A stretch of DNA of 7,326 nucleotides from Ruminococcaceae bacterium UBA5413 (GTDB lineage Bacteria; Bacillota; Clostridia; Oscillospirales; Acutalibacteraceae). The translations under genes were made by a program, and so were the position numbers. Of this stretch, positions 1 to 6,074 are shown piece by piece (position 1 is the stretch's first letter; each line of letters begins with the position of its first letter). The stretch lies in assembly GCA_002409585.1 (NCBI GenBank), contig DHNP01000016.1, positions 49,668 to 56,993 of the forward strand, in the 5' to 3' direction. The notes below the pieces were generated by a model. That model saw nothing but the letters and a program-made list of their open reading frames with translations. It was not told the origin of the DNA and searched no databases.

Positions 1-20
1 TTTCTTCCAATTCGCGACAT
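1..20 (-). CDS. rplF: 50S ribosomal protein L6, 5' fragment (N-terminus only)
   Basis: An ATG at 20-18 opens a frame reading M-S-R-I-G-R before the window ends, which matches the usual bacterial L6 start (MSRIGxxPI). An SD-like AAGGGGG (34-28) lies 7 nt upstream. L6 binds 23S rRNA near the factor-binding centre of the 50S subunit, and it is the expected next gene after S8 in the spc operon. It starts 16 nt after the S8 stop codon. Only six full codons are visible, so the call rests on the start context plus gene order; the rest of the gene is outside the window. Confidence 0.8.
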
Positions 21-36
21 TGCTGCACCCCCTTAC

Positions 37-435
37 TTACCAAATAAATGCGAGGACTTCGCCGCCTACGTGTTCCTGGCGGGCCCTTTTGTCAGTCATA
101 ACGCCTTTAGAAGTAGAAACTATAGCTACGCCGAGGCCCTTCATAACCTTCGGCATCTCGTCGGCTCCGGCGTAAATACGCAGGCCCGGCTTTGAAACAC
201 GGCGCAAACCGCTTATCGCCGCGGTCTTGTCCGCACCGTACTTAAGGTTTACCTTAATAATGCCCTGCTTGCCGTCTTTTTTCTCCGTATAGCCTTTTAT
301 ATATCCCTCTTCCGCAAGGATTTTCACTATGGATTTTTTCATATTGGAAGACGGTACTTCTACGCAGTCATGCTTAGCTGAACTCGCGTTGCGGATACGG
401 GTAAGCAAATCGGCAATAGTGTCTGTAATCTGCAA
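37..435 (-). CDS. rpsH: 30S ribosomal protein S8
   Basis: This 132-residue protein is a primary 16S rRNA binder that organises the central domain and platform of the 30S subunit. Its length equals that of Bacillus S8. The N-terminus has the family pattern TDxIADxLTRIRNA (residues 4-17), and the S8 signature STSKG-x-MTD lies near residues 107-115 in the RNA-binding C-terminal half, followed by the typical GGEVLAFIW end. The start codon is TTG (435-433), chosen because AAGGAGG at 450-444 lies 8 nt upstream and the protein then begins MQITD as in relatives. The gene follows S14 by 15 nt and precedes L6 by 16 nt. In E. coli S8 is the translational repressor of the spc operon; I do not see the equivalent mRNA site here (at the L24/L5 junction). 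Confidence 0.97.
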   Translation of the reverse strand: MQITDTIADLLTRIRNASSAKHDCVEVPSSNMKKSIVKILAEEGYIKGYTEKKDGKQGIIKVNLKYGADKTAAISGLRRVSKPGLRIYAGADEMPKVMKGLGVAIVSTSKGVMTDKRARQEHVGGEVLAFIW

Positions 436-450
436 TTCCGCTACCTCCTT

Positions 451-636
451 TTACCAGCTTGACTTTTTCACGCCAGGGATTTCACCTTTATAAGCAAGTT
501 CCCTGAAGCATATACGGCAGATTCCATATTTGCGGAGGTAACCGTGCGGCCTTCCGCAGATTTTGCATCTGTTGTACTGGCGTGTAGAAAACTTTGCAGG
601 CCGCCTCTGCTTTACTTTCATGGAAGTTTTGGCCAC
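451..636 (-). CDS. rpsN: 30S ribosomal protein S14, zinc-binding type (S14 type Z)
   Basis: This 61-residue protein of the 30S head belongs to the short, zinc-binding form of S14. Four cysteines sit at C24-x2-C27 and C40-x2-C43 around the conserved GRPHGYLRKYGI segment, giving a complete zinc site. The end (GxIPGVKKSSW) is typical of Gram-positive type Z S14. It starts with GTG (636-634), 7 nt downstream of AAGGAGG at 650-644, and the protein begins MAKTSMKVKQ like its homologues. It follows L5 by 12 nt and precedes S8 by 15 nt. Some Firmicutes carry a second, zinc-free S14 elsewhere for zinc starvation; whether this genome does cannot be told from the window. Confidence 0.98.
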   Translation of the reverse strand: MAKTSMKVKQRRPAKFSTRQYNRCKICGRPHGYLRKYGICRICFRELAYKGEIPGVKKSSW

Positions 637-648
637 GAAAATTCCTCC

Positions 649-1188
649 TTACTTTGCGAACGGGGCGCCCATCAGCGTTAAAAGCTCTTTGGATTCCTCG
701 TCTGTTTTAGCCGTTGTAACGAAACAAATATCCATTCCGCGTACTTTATCGACTTTATCGTACTCTATTTCAGGGAAAATAAGCTGTTCGCGCACGCCCA
801 TGTTGTAGTTGCCGCGCCCGTCAAAAGCGTTGGGGTTAATGCCCCTAAAGTCCCTTACCCTCGGCAGAGCCACGTTAAAGAGGCGGTCGATGAACTCGTA
901 CATCCTGTCGCCGCGGAGCGTGACTTTGGCGCCTATTTTCATACCGGCACGCACTTTGAAGTTTGCGACTGATTTCTTAGCAGTGCATACCATCGGCCTT
1001 TGGCCTGTTATGAGCGAAAGGTCGCTTATAACGGAGTCTATGACCTTTGAGTTGTCTTTTGCTTCGCCCGCGCCAACGTTTACAACCACCTTTTCAAGCT
1101 TAGGTACCTGCATAACGTTCTTGTATGAAAACTTCTTCATCAGAGCAGGCACGGCTTCTTTTTTATAATAATCCTTTAGTCTTGCCAT
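649..1188 (-). CDS. rplE: 50S ribosomal protein L5
   Basis: This 179-residue protein binds 5S rRNA in the central protuberance of the 50S subunit and contacts the P-site tRNA elbow. It has the same length as Bacillus L5. The conserved LEKVVVNVGAGEA stretch lies near residues 31-43, with LITGQRP-x-V-x-TAKKS downstream, and the signature DFRGINPNAFDGRGNYNMGV in the second half. The start is set at ATG 1188-1186 (MARLKDYYKKE), 6 nt after AAGGAGG at 1201-1195. An in-frame ATG at 1194-1192 sits directly against the SD, and the frame stays open further up to 1218 inside L24, but both give an abnormal N-terminus. The gap to L24 is 11 nt, with the SD overlapping the L24 stop codon. Confidence 0.97.
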   Translation of the reverse strand: MARLKDYYKKEAVPALMKKFSYKNVMQVPKLEKVVVNVGAGEAKDNSKVIDSVISDLSLITGQRPMVCTAKKSVANFKVRAGMKIGAKVTLRGDRMYEFIDRLFNVALPRVRDFRGINPNAFDGRGNYNMGVREQLIFPEIEYDKVDKVRGMDICFVTTAKTDEESKELLTLMGAPFAK

Positions 1189-1199
1189 GTCCATCCTCC

Positions 1200-1520
1200 T
1201 TACAGCGTTTCGCCGCATTTTTTGCAGACGCGTTCCTTCGTGCCGTCCTCATAGACCTTGTGGCCGACACGTGTGGGCTTTCCGCAGCGGGGGCAGACTA
1301 TTTGGACTTTACAGGCGTACATTGCGCCCTCGGCTTTTATAATGCCGCCCTCCTCGCCCATTTTGCGGGGTTTTACATGTTTGCTTACCATATTAATACC
1401 CTCGACTATGACCTTGCCCTCTTTGGGGCTCACTTCGAGGACTTTACCTTTTTTGCCGCGGTCTTTGCCGCTCAACACTACGACGGTATCGCCGGTTTTA
1501 ACGTGAATCTTTTTTATCAT
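1200..1520 (-). CDS. rplX: 50S ribosomal protein L24 with C-terminal zinc ribbon
   Basis: This 106-residue protein initiates 50S assembly by binding the 5' end of 23S rRNA and ends up near the exit tunnel mouth. The N-terminal KOW motif (about residues 5-31, KTGDTVVVLSGKDRGKKG) is intact. The C-terminal extension carries C76-x2-C79 and C99-x2-C102, the four-cysteine form of L24 common in Gram-positive bacteria and absent from E. coli L24. I chose ATG 1520-1518 (MIKKIHVKTGD), 9 nt after GGGAGG at 1535-1530. The open frame extends upstream to 1556, but those codons overlap the end of L14 and are not L24-like. The gene follows L14 by 16 nt. Confidence 0.96.
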   Translation of the reverse strand: MIKKIHVKTGDTVVVLSGKDRGKKGKVLEVSPKEGKVIVEGINMVSKHVKPRKMGEEGGIIKAEGAMYACKVQIVCPRCGKPTRVGHKVYEDGTKERVCKKCGETL

Positions 1521-1536
1521 CGGCAAACACCTCCCA

Positions 1537-1905
1537 TCAAAGCACTTCGGGGGCAAGACTTAAGATTTTAACATAGTCTTTGTCGCGCAGTTCCCTTGCC
1601 ACTGGCCCGAAAATACGCGTACCCGCCGGATTTTTATCTTCTTTTATAAGCACTGCCGCGTTCTCGTCAAAGCGTATATACGTGCCGTCATTACGGCGCA
1701 CGCCCGACGCTGTGCGTACTATGACCGCCTTAACGACATCGCCTTTTTTCACGGTGCCGCCCGGCGTCGCTTTTTTAACGGAAGCAACGATAACATCGCC
1801 TATGTTGGCATACCTTCTGCCCGTGCCGCCGAGCACGCGTATGCACATAAGTTTTTTCGCCCCCGTGTTGTCTGCGACGTTAAGGTAAGTCTGCTGTTGT
1901 ACCAC
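1537..1905 (-). CDS. rplN: 50S ribosomal protein L14
   Basis: This 122-residue protein forms part of the 30S-50S interface (bridge B5/B8) and is the docking site for silencing factor RsfS in bacteria. Its length is exactly the family norm. It begins MVQQQTYLNVADNTGAK, and the signature DGTYIRFDENAAVLI lies in the middle, followed by GTRIFGPVARELR. The start is GTG (1905-1903), 8 nt downstream of AAGGAGG at 1920-1914; no other start would give the normal N-terminus. It is the first gene of the spc block, 33 nt after S17, with no visible terminator or clear promoter between them. Confidence 0.98.
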   Translation of the reverse strand: MVQQQTYLNVADNTGAKKLMCIRVLGGTGRRYANIGDVIVASVKKATPGGTVKKGDVVKAVIVRTASGVRRNDGTYIRFDENAAVLIKEDKNPAGTRIFGPVARELRDKDYVKILSLAPEVL

Positions 1906-1938
1906 GGTGCGTTCCTCCTTTGCATAAAAGCCGGTGTA

Positions 1939-2196
1939 TTACTTGGCTTTTTCTATAATACTTACAAGGCGCCATCTTTTTTCTTTGCTAAGCGGACGGG
2001 TCTCCATAACGCGCACACGGTCTCCTATATTACACTCGTTCTTTTCGTCATGCGCTTTAAGCTTTACCGTACGCTTCACTACTTTTTTATAAAGCGGATG
2101 CTTAACCCTGCCTTCGACCGCTACGACAATGGTCTTGTCCATCTTATCGCTTACAACCCTGCCGATTTCGGTCTTTCTGATATTTCTGTCGCTCAC
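1939..2196 (-). CDS. rpsQ: 30S ribosomal protein S17
   Basis: This 85-residue OB-fold protein binds 16S rRNA helices 7 and 11 and is one of the primary assembly proteins of the 30S body. The family pattern VVSDKMDKTIVVAVE (about residues 14-28), HPLYKKVVKRT and the late signature GDRVRVMETRPLSKEKRW are all present. The start codon is GTG (2196-2194), 7 nt after GGGAGG at 2209-2204. It follows L29 by 18 nt, the usual order. Nothing is missing or unusual in the protein. Confidence 0.97.
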   Translation of the reverse strand: MSDRNIRKTEIGRVVSDKMDKTIVVAVEGRVKHPLYKKVVKRTVKLKAHDEKNECNIGDRVRVMETRPLSKEKRWRLVSIIEKAK

Positions 2197-2214
2197 GATT
2201 AATCCTCCCTTCCG

Positions 2215-2421
2215 TTACGCATCGATGCCGCCGCTCAGTTCGTTTTCACGAATAATCGTTTTTACGCGGGCAATATCCTTTTTCACAGCCTTAATACGCA
2301 TGGGGTTGTCGAGCTGATTAATGGTAAGCTGGAAACGGAGGTTGAAAAGCTCGGCCTTTAAATCTTTCAGCTTGCTTTCAAGCTCTTCCGCACTTAAATC
2401 TCTGACTTCTGAGGCCTTCAT
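2215..2421 (-). CDS. rpmC: 50S ribosomal protein L29
   Basis: This 68-residue, two-helix protein sits at the exit of the polypeptide tunnel next to L23 and contributes to the docking site for trigger factor and SRP. It begins MKASEVRDLSAEEL, and LKAELFNLRFQ near residues 22-32 is the core family signature, followed by a basic second helix. Its ATG (2421-2419) overlaps the L16 stop codon by one base (TAATG). The upstream sequence has only a weak purine-rich SD (GGTGGTGAG region, inside the end of L16), so its translation is probably coupled to L16. Confidence 0.97.
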   Translation of the reverse strand: MKASEVRDLSAEELESKLKDLKAELFNLRFQLTINQLDNPMRIKAVKKDIARVKTIIRENELSGGIDA

Positions 2422-2846
2422 TACTGCTCACCACCCGTTTCTTCCTTTTTGACAAATTTACACTTTATAGGCAATTTATTCGAAGCAAGCCGTAAAGCTT
2501 CCCTCGCCGTTTCTTCCGGAATACCGCCTATTTCAAACATGACGCGGCCCGGCTTTACTACCGCAACCCAAAACTCTGGCGCACCTTTACCGGAACCCAT
2601 GCGGACTTCGGCAGGTTTTTTAGTAACCGGCTTGTCAGGGAAAATCTTTATCCAGACCTGGCCGAACCTCTTGGTGTAACGTGTCATGGCTACACGGGCA
2701 GCTTCTATCTGGTTTGCTTTTATCCATGCCGGCTCGAGCGCCTGGAGGCCAAATTCGCCGTGGTCTATCTTGTTTCCGCGCATGCACTTGCCTCTCATGC
2801 GCCCGCGCTGTACTTTGCGGTACTTAACACGTTTAGGCATTAACAT
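2421..2846 (-). CDS. rplP: 50S ribosomal protein L16
   Basis: This 141-residue protein lies between the central protuberance and the A site of the 50S subunit and helps position the acceptor arm of tRNA. The N-terminus MLMPKRVKYRK, the segment HGEFGLQALEPAWI (about residues 29-42), the basic loop VRMGSGKGAPEFWVAVVKPG (81-100) and EIGGIPEETAREALRLA are all family hallmarks. I chose ATG 2846-2844 over the ATG two codons later because family members begin M-L-x-PKR, and a strong purine SD (2866-2856, AAGGAAGGGGG) lies 9 nt upstream. The frame is open further up to 2888, but that segment lies inside S3. The gene overlaps the S3 end by 14 nt and L29 by 1 nt. Confidence 0.96.
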   Translation of the reverse strand: MLMPKRVKYRKVQRGRMRGKCMRGNKIDHGEFGLQALEPAWIKANQIEAARVAMTRYTKRFGQVWIKIFPDKPVTKKPAEVRMGSGKGAPEFWVAVVKPGRVMFEIGGIPEETAREALRLASNKLPIKCKFVKKEETGGEQ

Positions 2847-3513
2847 TGGCGGCGGCCCCCTTCCTTGCGGGCGCCGTGCGGCTGTCATGCAGCACTTCTC
2901 CCTTATATATCCACACCTTTACGCCGATGCGGCCGTAAGTTGTGGCAGCTTCCGCGAAACCGTAGTCAATGTCGGCGCGGATGGTCTGCAGAGGAATAGT
3001 CCCGTCATGGTACTGTTCCCTTCTCGCTATTTCGGCACCGCCCAAACGGCCGGATACCTGCGTTTTTATACCCTTCGCGCCAAAGCGCATGGCCCTGCCT
3101 ATGCACTGTTTCATCGCGCGGCGGAAAGATATCCTCTTTTCAAGCTGCTGCGCGATGTTTTCCGCGACAAGCTGGGCGTTTACGTCGGGATTTTTGACCT
3201 CTACTATATTAATAGTAACAGGCTTGCCGACAAAATTTTCGCATTCGCGGCGCAGCTTTTCGATCTCCGTGCCGCCCTTGCCGATGACTATGCCCGGCTT
3301 TGCGCAGTGTATGTGCAGGCGTACTTTGGACGCGTCGCGTTCTATCTCAATTTTCGGGACGCCGGCGACTGCAAGGCGTTTTTTAAGCCACTTGCGCAGT
3401 TTATAGTCCGCGACTAAAGTATCGCCGATGTCTTTGTCTTTAACAAACCAACGGGAATCCCAGTCTTTTATAATACCGACGCGGAAACCGTTGGGATTGA
3501 TTTTCTGGCCCAT
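2833..3513 (-). CDS. rpsC: 30S ribosomal protein S3
   Basis: This 226-residue protein of the 30S head lines the mRNA entry tunnel and takes part in mRNA helicase activity. The N-terminal MGQKxNPxGFR motif and the type II KH domain with its GKGG loop (residues 78-81, in PGIVIGKGGTEIEKLR) are intact, as is the C-terminal domain with SGRLGGAEIAR and WIYKGEVL. ATG 3513-3511 follows AGGAGG and fits the family N-terminus. It is a few residues longer than Bacillus S3 (218 aa): the Ala/Lys-rich tail (APARKGAAANVNA) overlaps the start of L16 and includes the L16 SD. It follows L22 by 20 nt. Confidence 0.98.
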   Translation of the reverse strand: MGQKINPNGFRVGIIKDWDSRWFVKDKDIGDTLVADYKLRKWLKKRLAVAGVPKIEIERDASKVRLHIHCAKPGIVIGKGGTEIEKLRRECENFVGKPVTINIVEVKNPDVNAQLVAENIAQQLEKRISFRRAMKQCIGRAMRFGAKGIKTQVSGRLGGAEIARREQYHDGTIPLQTIRADIDYGFAEAATTYGRIGVKVWIYKGEVLHDSRTAPARKGAAANVNA

Positions 3514-3533
3514 AATTTACCTCCTATTCTGCG

Positions 3534-3869
3534 TTATTCCTGTTCTTTAAGCACGAGGGTAACGTGCGATGTCCTCTTTAAAATCCGGAACGCGCGCCCC
3601 TGAGCCCTTGGGCGGATACGCTTAAGCGTCGGGCCCGGACTTACGAAGCACTGTGCCACATAAAGTTTAGAAACATCCATATCGCAGTTGTTTTCCGCGT
3701 TTGCCATAGCCGACTTTAAAAGCTTTACGAGGTACTCACTTGCCGCCTTAGGCGTATGCTTGAGTATCGCCATTGCAACGTCCGCCGGTTTATTACGGAT
3801 GAGGTCAAGCACGATCTGGACTTTACGGGGAGAAATACGCGCGTATTTGAGATAAGCCCTTGCTTCCAT
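3534..3869 (-). CDS. rplV: 50S ribosomal protein L22
   Basis: This 111-residue protein reaches into the 50S exit tunnel, where its hairpin loop forms part of the constriction and is known in other bacteria as a site of macrolide resistance changes. The N-terminus has the conserved YARISPRKV (residues 9-17), the helix region has AxSxxLVKLLKSAMANAENN (43-61), and the extended tunnel loop GPTLKRIRPRAQGRAFRILK (79-98) is complete with no insertion or deletion visible. ATG 3869-3867 lies downstream of AAAGGAG. It follows S19 by 14 nt and precedes S3 by 20 nt. Confidence 0.98.
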   Translation of the reverse strand: MEARAYLKYARISPRKVQIVLDLIRNKPADVAMAILKHTPKAASEYLVKLLKSAMANAENNCDMDVSKLYVAQCFVSPGPTLKRIRPRAQGRAFRILKRTSHVTLVLKEQE

Positions 3870-3883
3870 GCTTTACACTCCTT

Positions 3884-4198
3884 TCAGCCTTTTTTTGCCG
3901 GTGCCGCCGACGGTGCGCTGCCGGCCGGCGAAGTTGTCTTAGAACCCGCATGCCCTTTAAAAGTGCGCGTAGGGGCAAACTCACCGAGCTTATGCCCGAC
4001 CATATCTTCTGTTATATAGACCGGCACGTGTTTGCGTCCGTCGTGGACAGCTATAGTGTGGCCGACAAAGTCGGGGAAAATCGTTGACGACCTGCTCCAG
4101 GTCTTAACAATTTTCTTCTCGTCGGCCGCGTTCATTTCCTGTATCCTCTTCAGCAGCACCGGCTGAACATAAGGACCTTTTTTAACGCTTCTGCTCAT
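3884..4198 (-). CDS. rpsS: 30S ribosomal protein S19 with short C-terminal extension
   Basis: This 104-residue protein of the 30S head forms a complex with S13 and contacts the A-site side of the subunit. The core is standard: MSRSVKKGPYV at the start, KTWSRSSTI (residues 32-40), VHDGRKHVPVYITEDMVGHKLGEF (51-74) and APTRTFKGH (75-83). After about residue 86 there is an Ala/Pro/Ser-rich tail, PAGSAPSAAPAKKG, about a dozen residues beyond the 92-residue Bacillus S19. ATG 4198-4196 lies 11 nt after an AAAGGAG SD, rather far. It follows L2 by 26 nt. Identity is certain; the tail is the only unusual part. Confidence 0.97.
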   Translation of the reverse strand: MSRSVKKGPYVQPVLLKRIQEMNAADEKKIVKTWSRSSTIFPDFVGHTIAVHDGRKHVPVYITEDMVGHKLGEFAPTRTFKGHAGSKTTSPAGSAPSAAPAKKG

Positions 4199-4224
4199 TT
4201 ATCTGCAAGCTCCTTTCCAAACGC

Positions 4225-5058
4225 TTATTTGCCGTTTCTGCGCTTTACTATAAACTTATCGGAGCGGCTGTGCTTAGCCCTTGTCTTATAGCCGAGAGCC
4301 GGTTTGCCCCACGGTGTAACAGGCCCCGGGCGTCCGATAGGCGCCTTGCCTTCGCCGCCGCCGTGCGGGTGGTCGTTCGGGTTCATAACGGAGCCGCGGA
4401 CCGTCGGCCGCCAGCCCATGTGGCGTTTGCGTCCCGCTTTGCCGATCTTAACGTTTTCATGGTCAATGTTGCTTACCTGGCCTATGGTAGCCATGCAAGA
4501 AATCGGAACGTTCCTCAGTTCACCCGAAGGCAGGCGCAAAAGCGCCATTCCGTTTTCCTTTGCCATAAGCTGTGCCATGATGCCCGCGCTCCTCGCGAGC
4601 TGTGCGCCTTTGCCGGGGTAAAGCTCAACGTTGTGGATAAAAGTACCTACCGGTATATTTTCAAGCGGAAGGGCGTTGCCTGTTTTGATATCGGCGCCCG
4701 CGCCGGCAACTACCTTGTCGCCTACTTTAAGCCCGTCCGGAGCCGTTATATAGCTTTTTTCGCCGTCTTCATACTTTACAAGGGCTATGAACGCCGAGCG
4801 GTTCGGGTCGTACTCGATGCTCATAACTTCGCCGGGCACGTCGAACTTCCTGCGTTTAAAGTCTATAACGCGGTACTTCCTGCGGTTCATGCCTCCGCGG
4901 TGGCGGACGGTTATCCTGCCGTAGCTGTTGCGTCCGGAGTTGTTTGTCAGCGGTTCAAGCAGGCTTTTTTCCGGGCCTTTCTTGCTCAGTCCGGAGTAAT
5001 CCGTAACTGACATGTTGCGCCTCGAAGCCGAGGTCGGTTTAAAATTTCTTATTGGCAT
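4225..5058 (-). CDS. rplB: 50S ribosomal protein L2
   Basis: This 277-residue protein is one of the oldest 50S components. It is needed for subunit association and lies close to the peptidyl transferase centre. The OB-like and SH3-like RNA-binding domains are present: RHRGGMNRRKYRVIDFKR is around residues 52-69, and GAQLARSAGI-x-AQLMAKE is at 151-167. The signature MNPNDHPHGGGEG contains H230, equivalent to His229 of E. coli L2. ATG 5058-5056 gives MPIRNFKPTSASRR, the normal start, 9 nt downstream of GAGGAG (5073-5068). It is separated from L23 by 84 nt, the longest gap in the operon, which may fold (see the separate feature). S19 follows after 26 nt. Confidence 0.98.
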   Translation of the reverse strand: MPIRNFKPTSASRRNMSVTDYSGLSKKGPEKSLLEPLTNNSGRNSYGRITVRHRGGMNRRKYRVIDFKRRKFDVPGEVMSIEYDPNRSAFIALVKYEDGEKSYITAPDGLKVGDKVVAGAGADIKTGNALPLENIPVGTFIHNVELYPGKGAQLARSAGIMAQLMAKENGMALLRLPSGELRNVPISCMATIGQVSNIDHENVKIGKAGRKRHMGWRPTVRGSVMNPNDHPHGGGEGKAPIGRPGPVTPWGKPALGYKTRAKHSRSDKFIVKRRNGK

Positions 5059-5072
5059 TTTTTCACACTCCT

Positions 5073-5152
5073 CATGATGGCTTTGCGGGGAAATGCCGCT
5101 TCCCCATTCATGCCTCTGCTTTATTTTTTACTTTGGCAGAGATTACATCATG
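5073..5152 (-). promoter_or_regulatory. Possible folded RNA spacer between L23 and L2, abutting the L2 SD
   Basis: Three perfect inverted repeats nest here and could form a three-way junction in the mRNA. The outer 7-bp stem pairs 5152-5146 with 5079-5073. One inner 6-bp hairpin pairs 5141-5136 with 5119-5114 (CTCTGC/GCAGAG, 16-nt loop), and the other pairs 5105-5100 with 5092-5087 (GGGGAA/TTCCCC, 7-nt loop). The 5' side of the outer stem contains the last two Met codons of L23, and its 3' side touches the L2 SD (5073-5068). A ribosome finishing L23 would melt the outer stem, so coupling of L2 translation to L23 is conceivable. Repeats of this length can occur by chance; the function is inference. 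Confidence 0.3.
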
Positions 5153-5433
5153 CCGTCGAAAAATTCTATTGTTTTACTGTCAGGCTTAAGGGTGACAACG
5201 GCTTTTTTCCATGAGCGCGTGTAGCCCTCGTTACTGCCCTGGCGGCGCAGATGGCCGCGCATGTGCACTGTGTTTACCTTTGCCACTTTCACACCGAAGA
5301 GTTCTTCGGCCGCCCTGGCAACGTCGATTTTCGTAGCCGTCTTGGCGACTTCGAAAGTATACTTTTTATTTGCTATGCCTGTCATCGATTTTTCGGTGAC
5401 TATAGGCCGCAAAATGATATCCTGTGCTGCCAT
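5143..5433 (-). CDS. rplW: 50S ribosomal protein L23
   Basis: This 96-residue protein sits at the tunnel exit and is the main docking point for trigger factor, SRP and the translocon. The N-terminus has DIILRPIVTEKSM (residues 5-17) followed by the YTFEVAKTATKIDV strand and helix AAEELFGVKVAKVNT, all family hallmarks. The C-terminal half has the basic loop and a KKAVVTLK strand. Its ATG (5433-5431) directly follows the L4 stop codon with no gap. The SD GAGGAGG (5451-5445) is inside the end of L4, 11 nt upstream, so translation is likely coupled. The protein ends in two methionines encoded at the edge of a possible RNA stem. Confidence 0.97.
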   Translation of the reverse strand: MAAQDIILRPIVTEKSMTGIANKKYTFEVAKTATKIDVARAAEELFGVKVAKVNTVHMRGHLRRQGSNEGYTRSWKKAVVTLKPDSKTIEFFDGMM

Positions 5434-6057
5434 TTAAGCGTACACCTCCTCGATTTTTGCAACGGCGTCTTTAGCGACTATGAATTTGTCCGCGTTAAGG
5501 ATGTCGTAAACGTTCAAGGTGTTGACGGCCGCGGTTTTCACCCCTGGGATGTTTGCCGCCGAAGCAATGACCTTCCCGTCGTTTTCCGGAAGGACTATGA
5601 GGGCCGTTTTTGAAGCGCCGATCGCGCTGAGCATGGCTACCATGGTCTTTGTTTTGTACTCGTCTGACGCTATCTTGTCGACGACTACCATTTCGCTGTC
5701 GCGCACCTTGCTTGAAAGCGCCGACTTCATTGCGAGCCGCCTCACTTTTTTGTTAAGCGTATAACTGTAATCGCGCGGCTTCGGAGCGAAAACTATGCCG
5801 CCGTGCCTCCACTGCGGTGAACGTGTGGAGCCCTGCCTCGCGTGGCCGGTCCCTTTTTGGCGCCACGGTTTTCTGCCGCCGCCCGAAACCTCGGCGCGGG
5901 TCTTAGCCGACTGTGTGCCCTGGCGCATGTTTGCAAGGTGGTTCACCACCACGTCGTGCATAACGTTATTGTTTGGAACTATACCGAATACGGCGTCTGA
6001 CAACTCTATCTTTCCTTTTTCGTTGCCGGCCATATCAACTACTGCTAATGTAGGCAT
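5434..6057 (-). CDS. rplD: 50S ribosomal protein L4
   Basis: This 207-residue protein binds domain I of 23S rRNA, and its extended loop lines the exit tunnel opposite L22. The length equals Bacillus L4. The long tunnel loop is visible at about residues 46-91 with RKPWRQKGTGHARQG (62-76) and the basic RSPQWRHGG segment after it. I chose ATG 6057-6055 (MPTLAVVDMAGNEKG) because AAGGAGG at 6071-6065 lies 7 nt upstream. A GTG at 6078-6076 in the same frame overlaps the L3 stop codon but would put the SD inside the gene. In E. coli L4 represses this operon through a leader hairpin; that leader is not generally found in Firmicutes. Confidence 0.97.
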   Translation of the reverse strand: MPTLAVVDMAGNEKGKIELSDAVFGIVPNNNVMHDVVVNHLANMRQGTQSAKTRAEVSGGGRKPWRQKGTGHARQGSTRSPQWRHGGIVFAPKPRDYSYTLNKKVRRLAMKSALSSKVRDSEMVVVDKIASDEYKTKTMVAMLSAIGASKTALIVLPENDGKVIASAANIPGVKTAAVNTLNVYDILNADKFIVAKDAVAKIEEVYA

Positions 6058-6074
6058 TGTACTTCCTCCTTCCC

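Noticed and set aside
1186..1240. Search for an S8-binding mRNA site at the L24/L5 junction, as in E. coli spc regulation
   Set aside because: The junction is only 11 nt and I see no hairpin with the S8-type internal loop near the L5 start.
1906..1938. Possible internal promoter or terminator between S17 and L14
   Set aside because: The 33-nt gap contains only the L14 SD and no stem with U-run or recognisable hexamers.
2686..3417. Rightward open frame of 243 codons opposite S3 and L16
   Set aside because: It lies wholly antisense to two certain ribosomal genes. Its length follows from their codon bias, it has no convincing SD, and the product resembles no family I know.
4270..5010. Rightward open frame of 246 codons opposite L2
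   Set aside because: It is antisense to the highly conserved L2 gene and is explained by third-position bias of L2; I see no SD and no recognisable domain.
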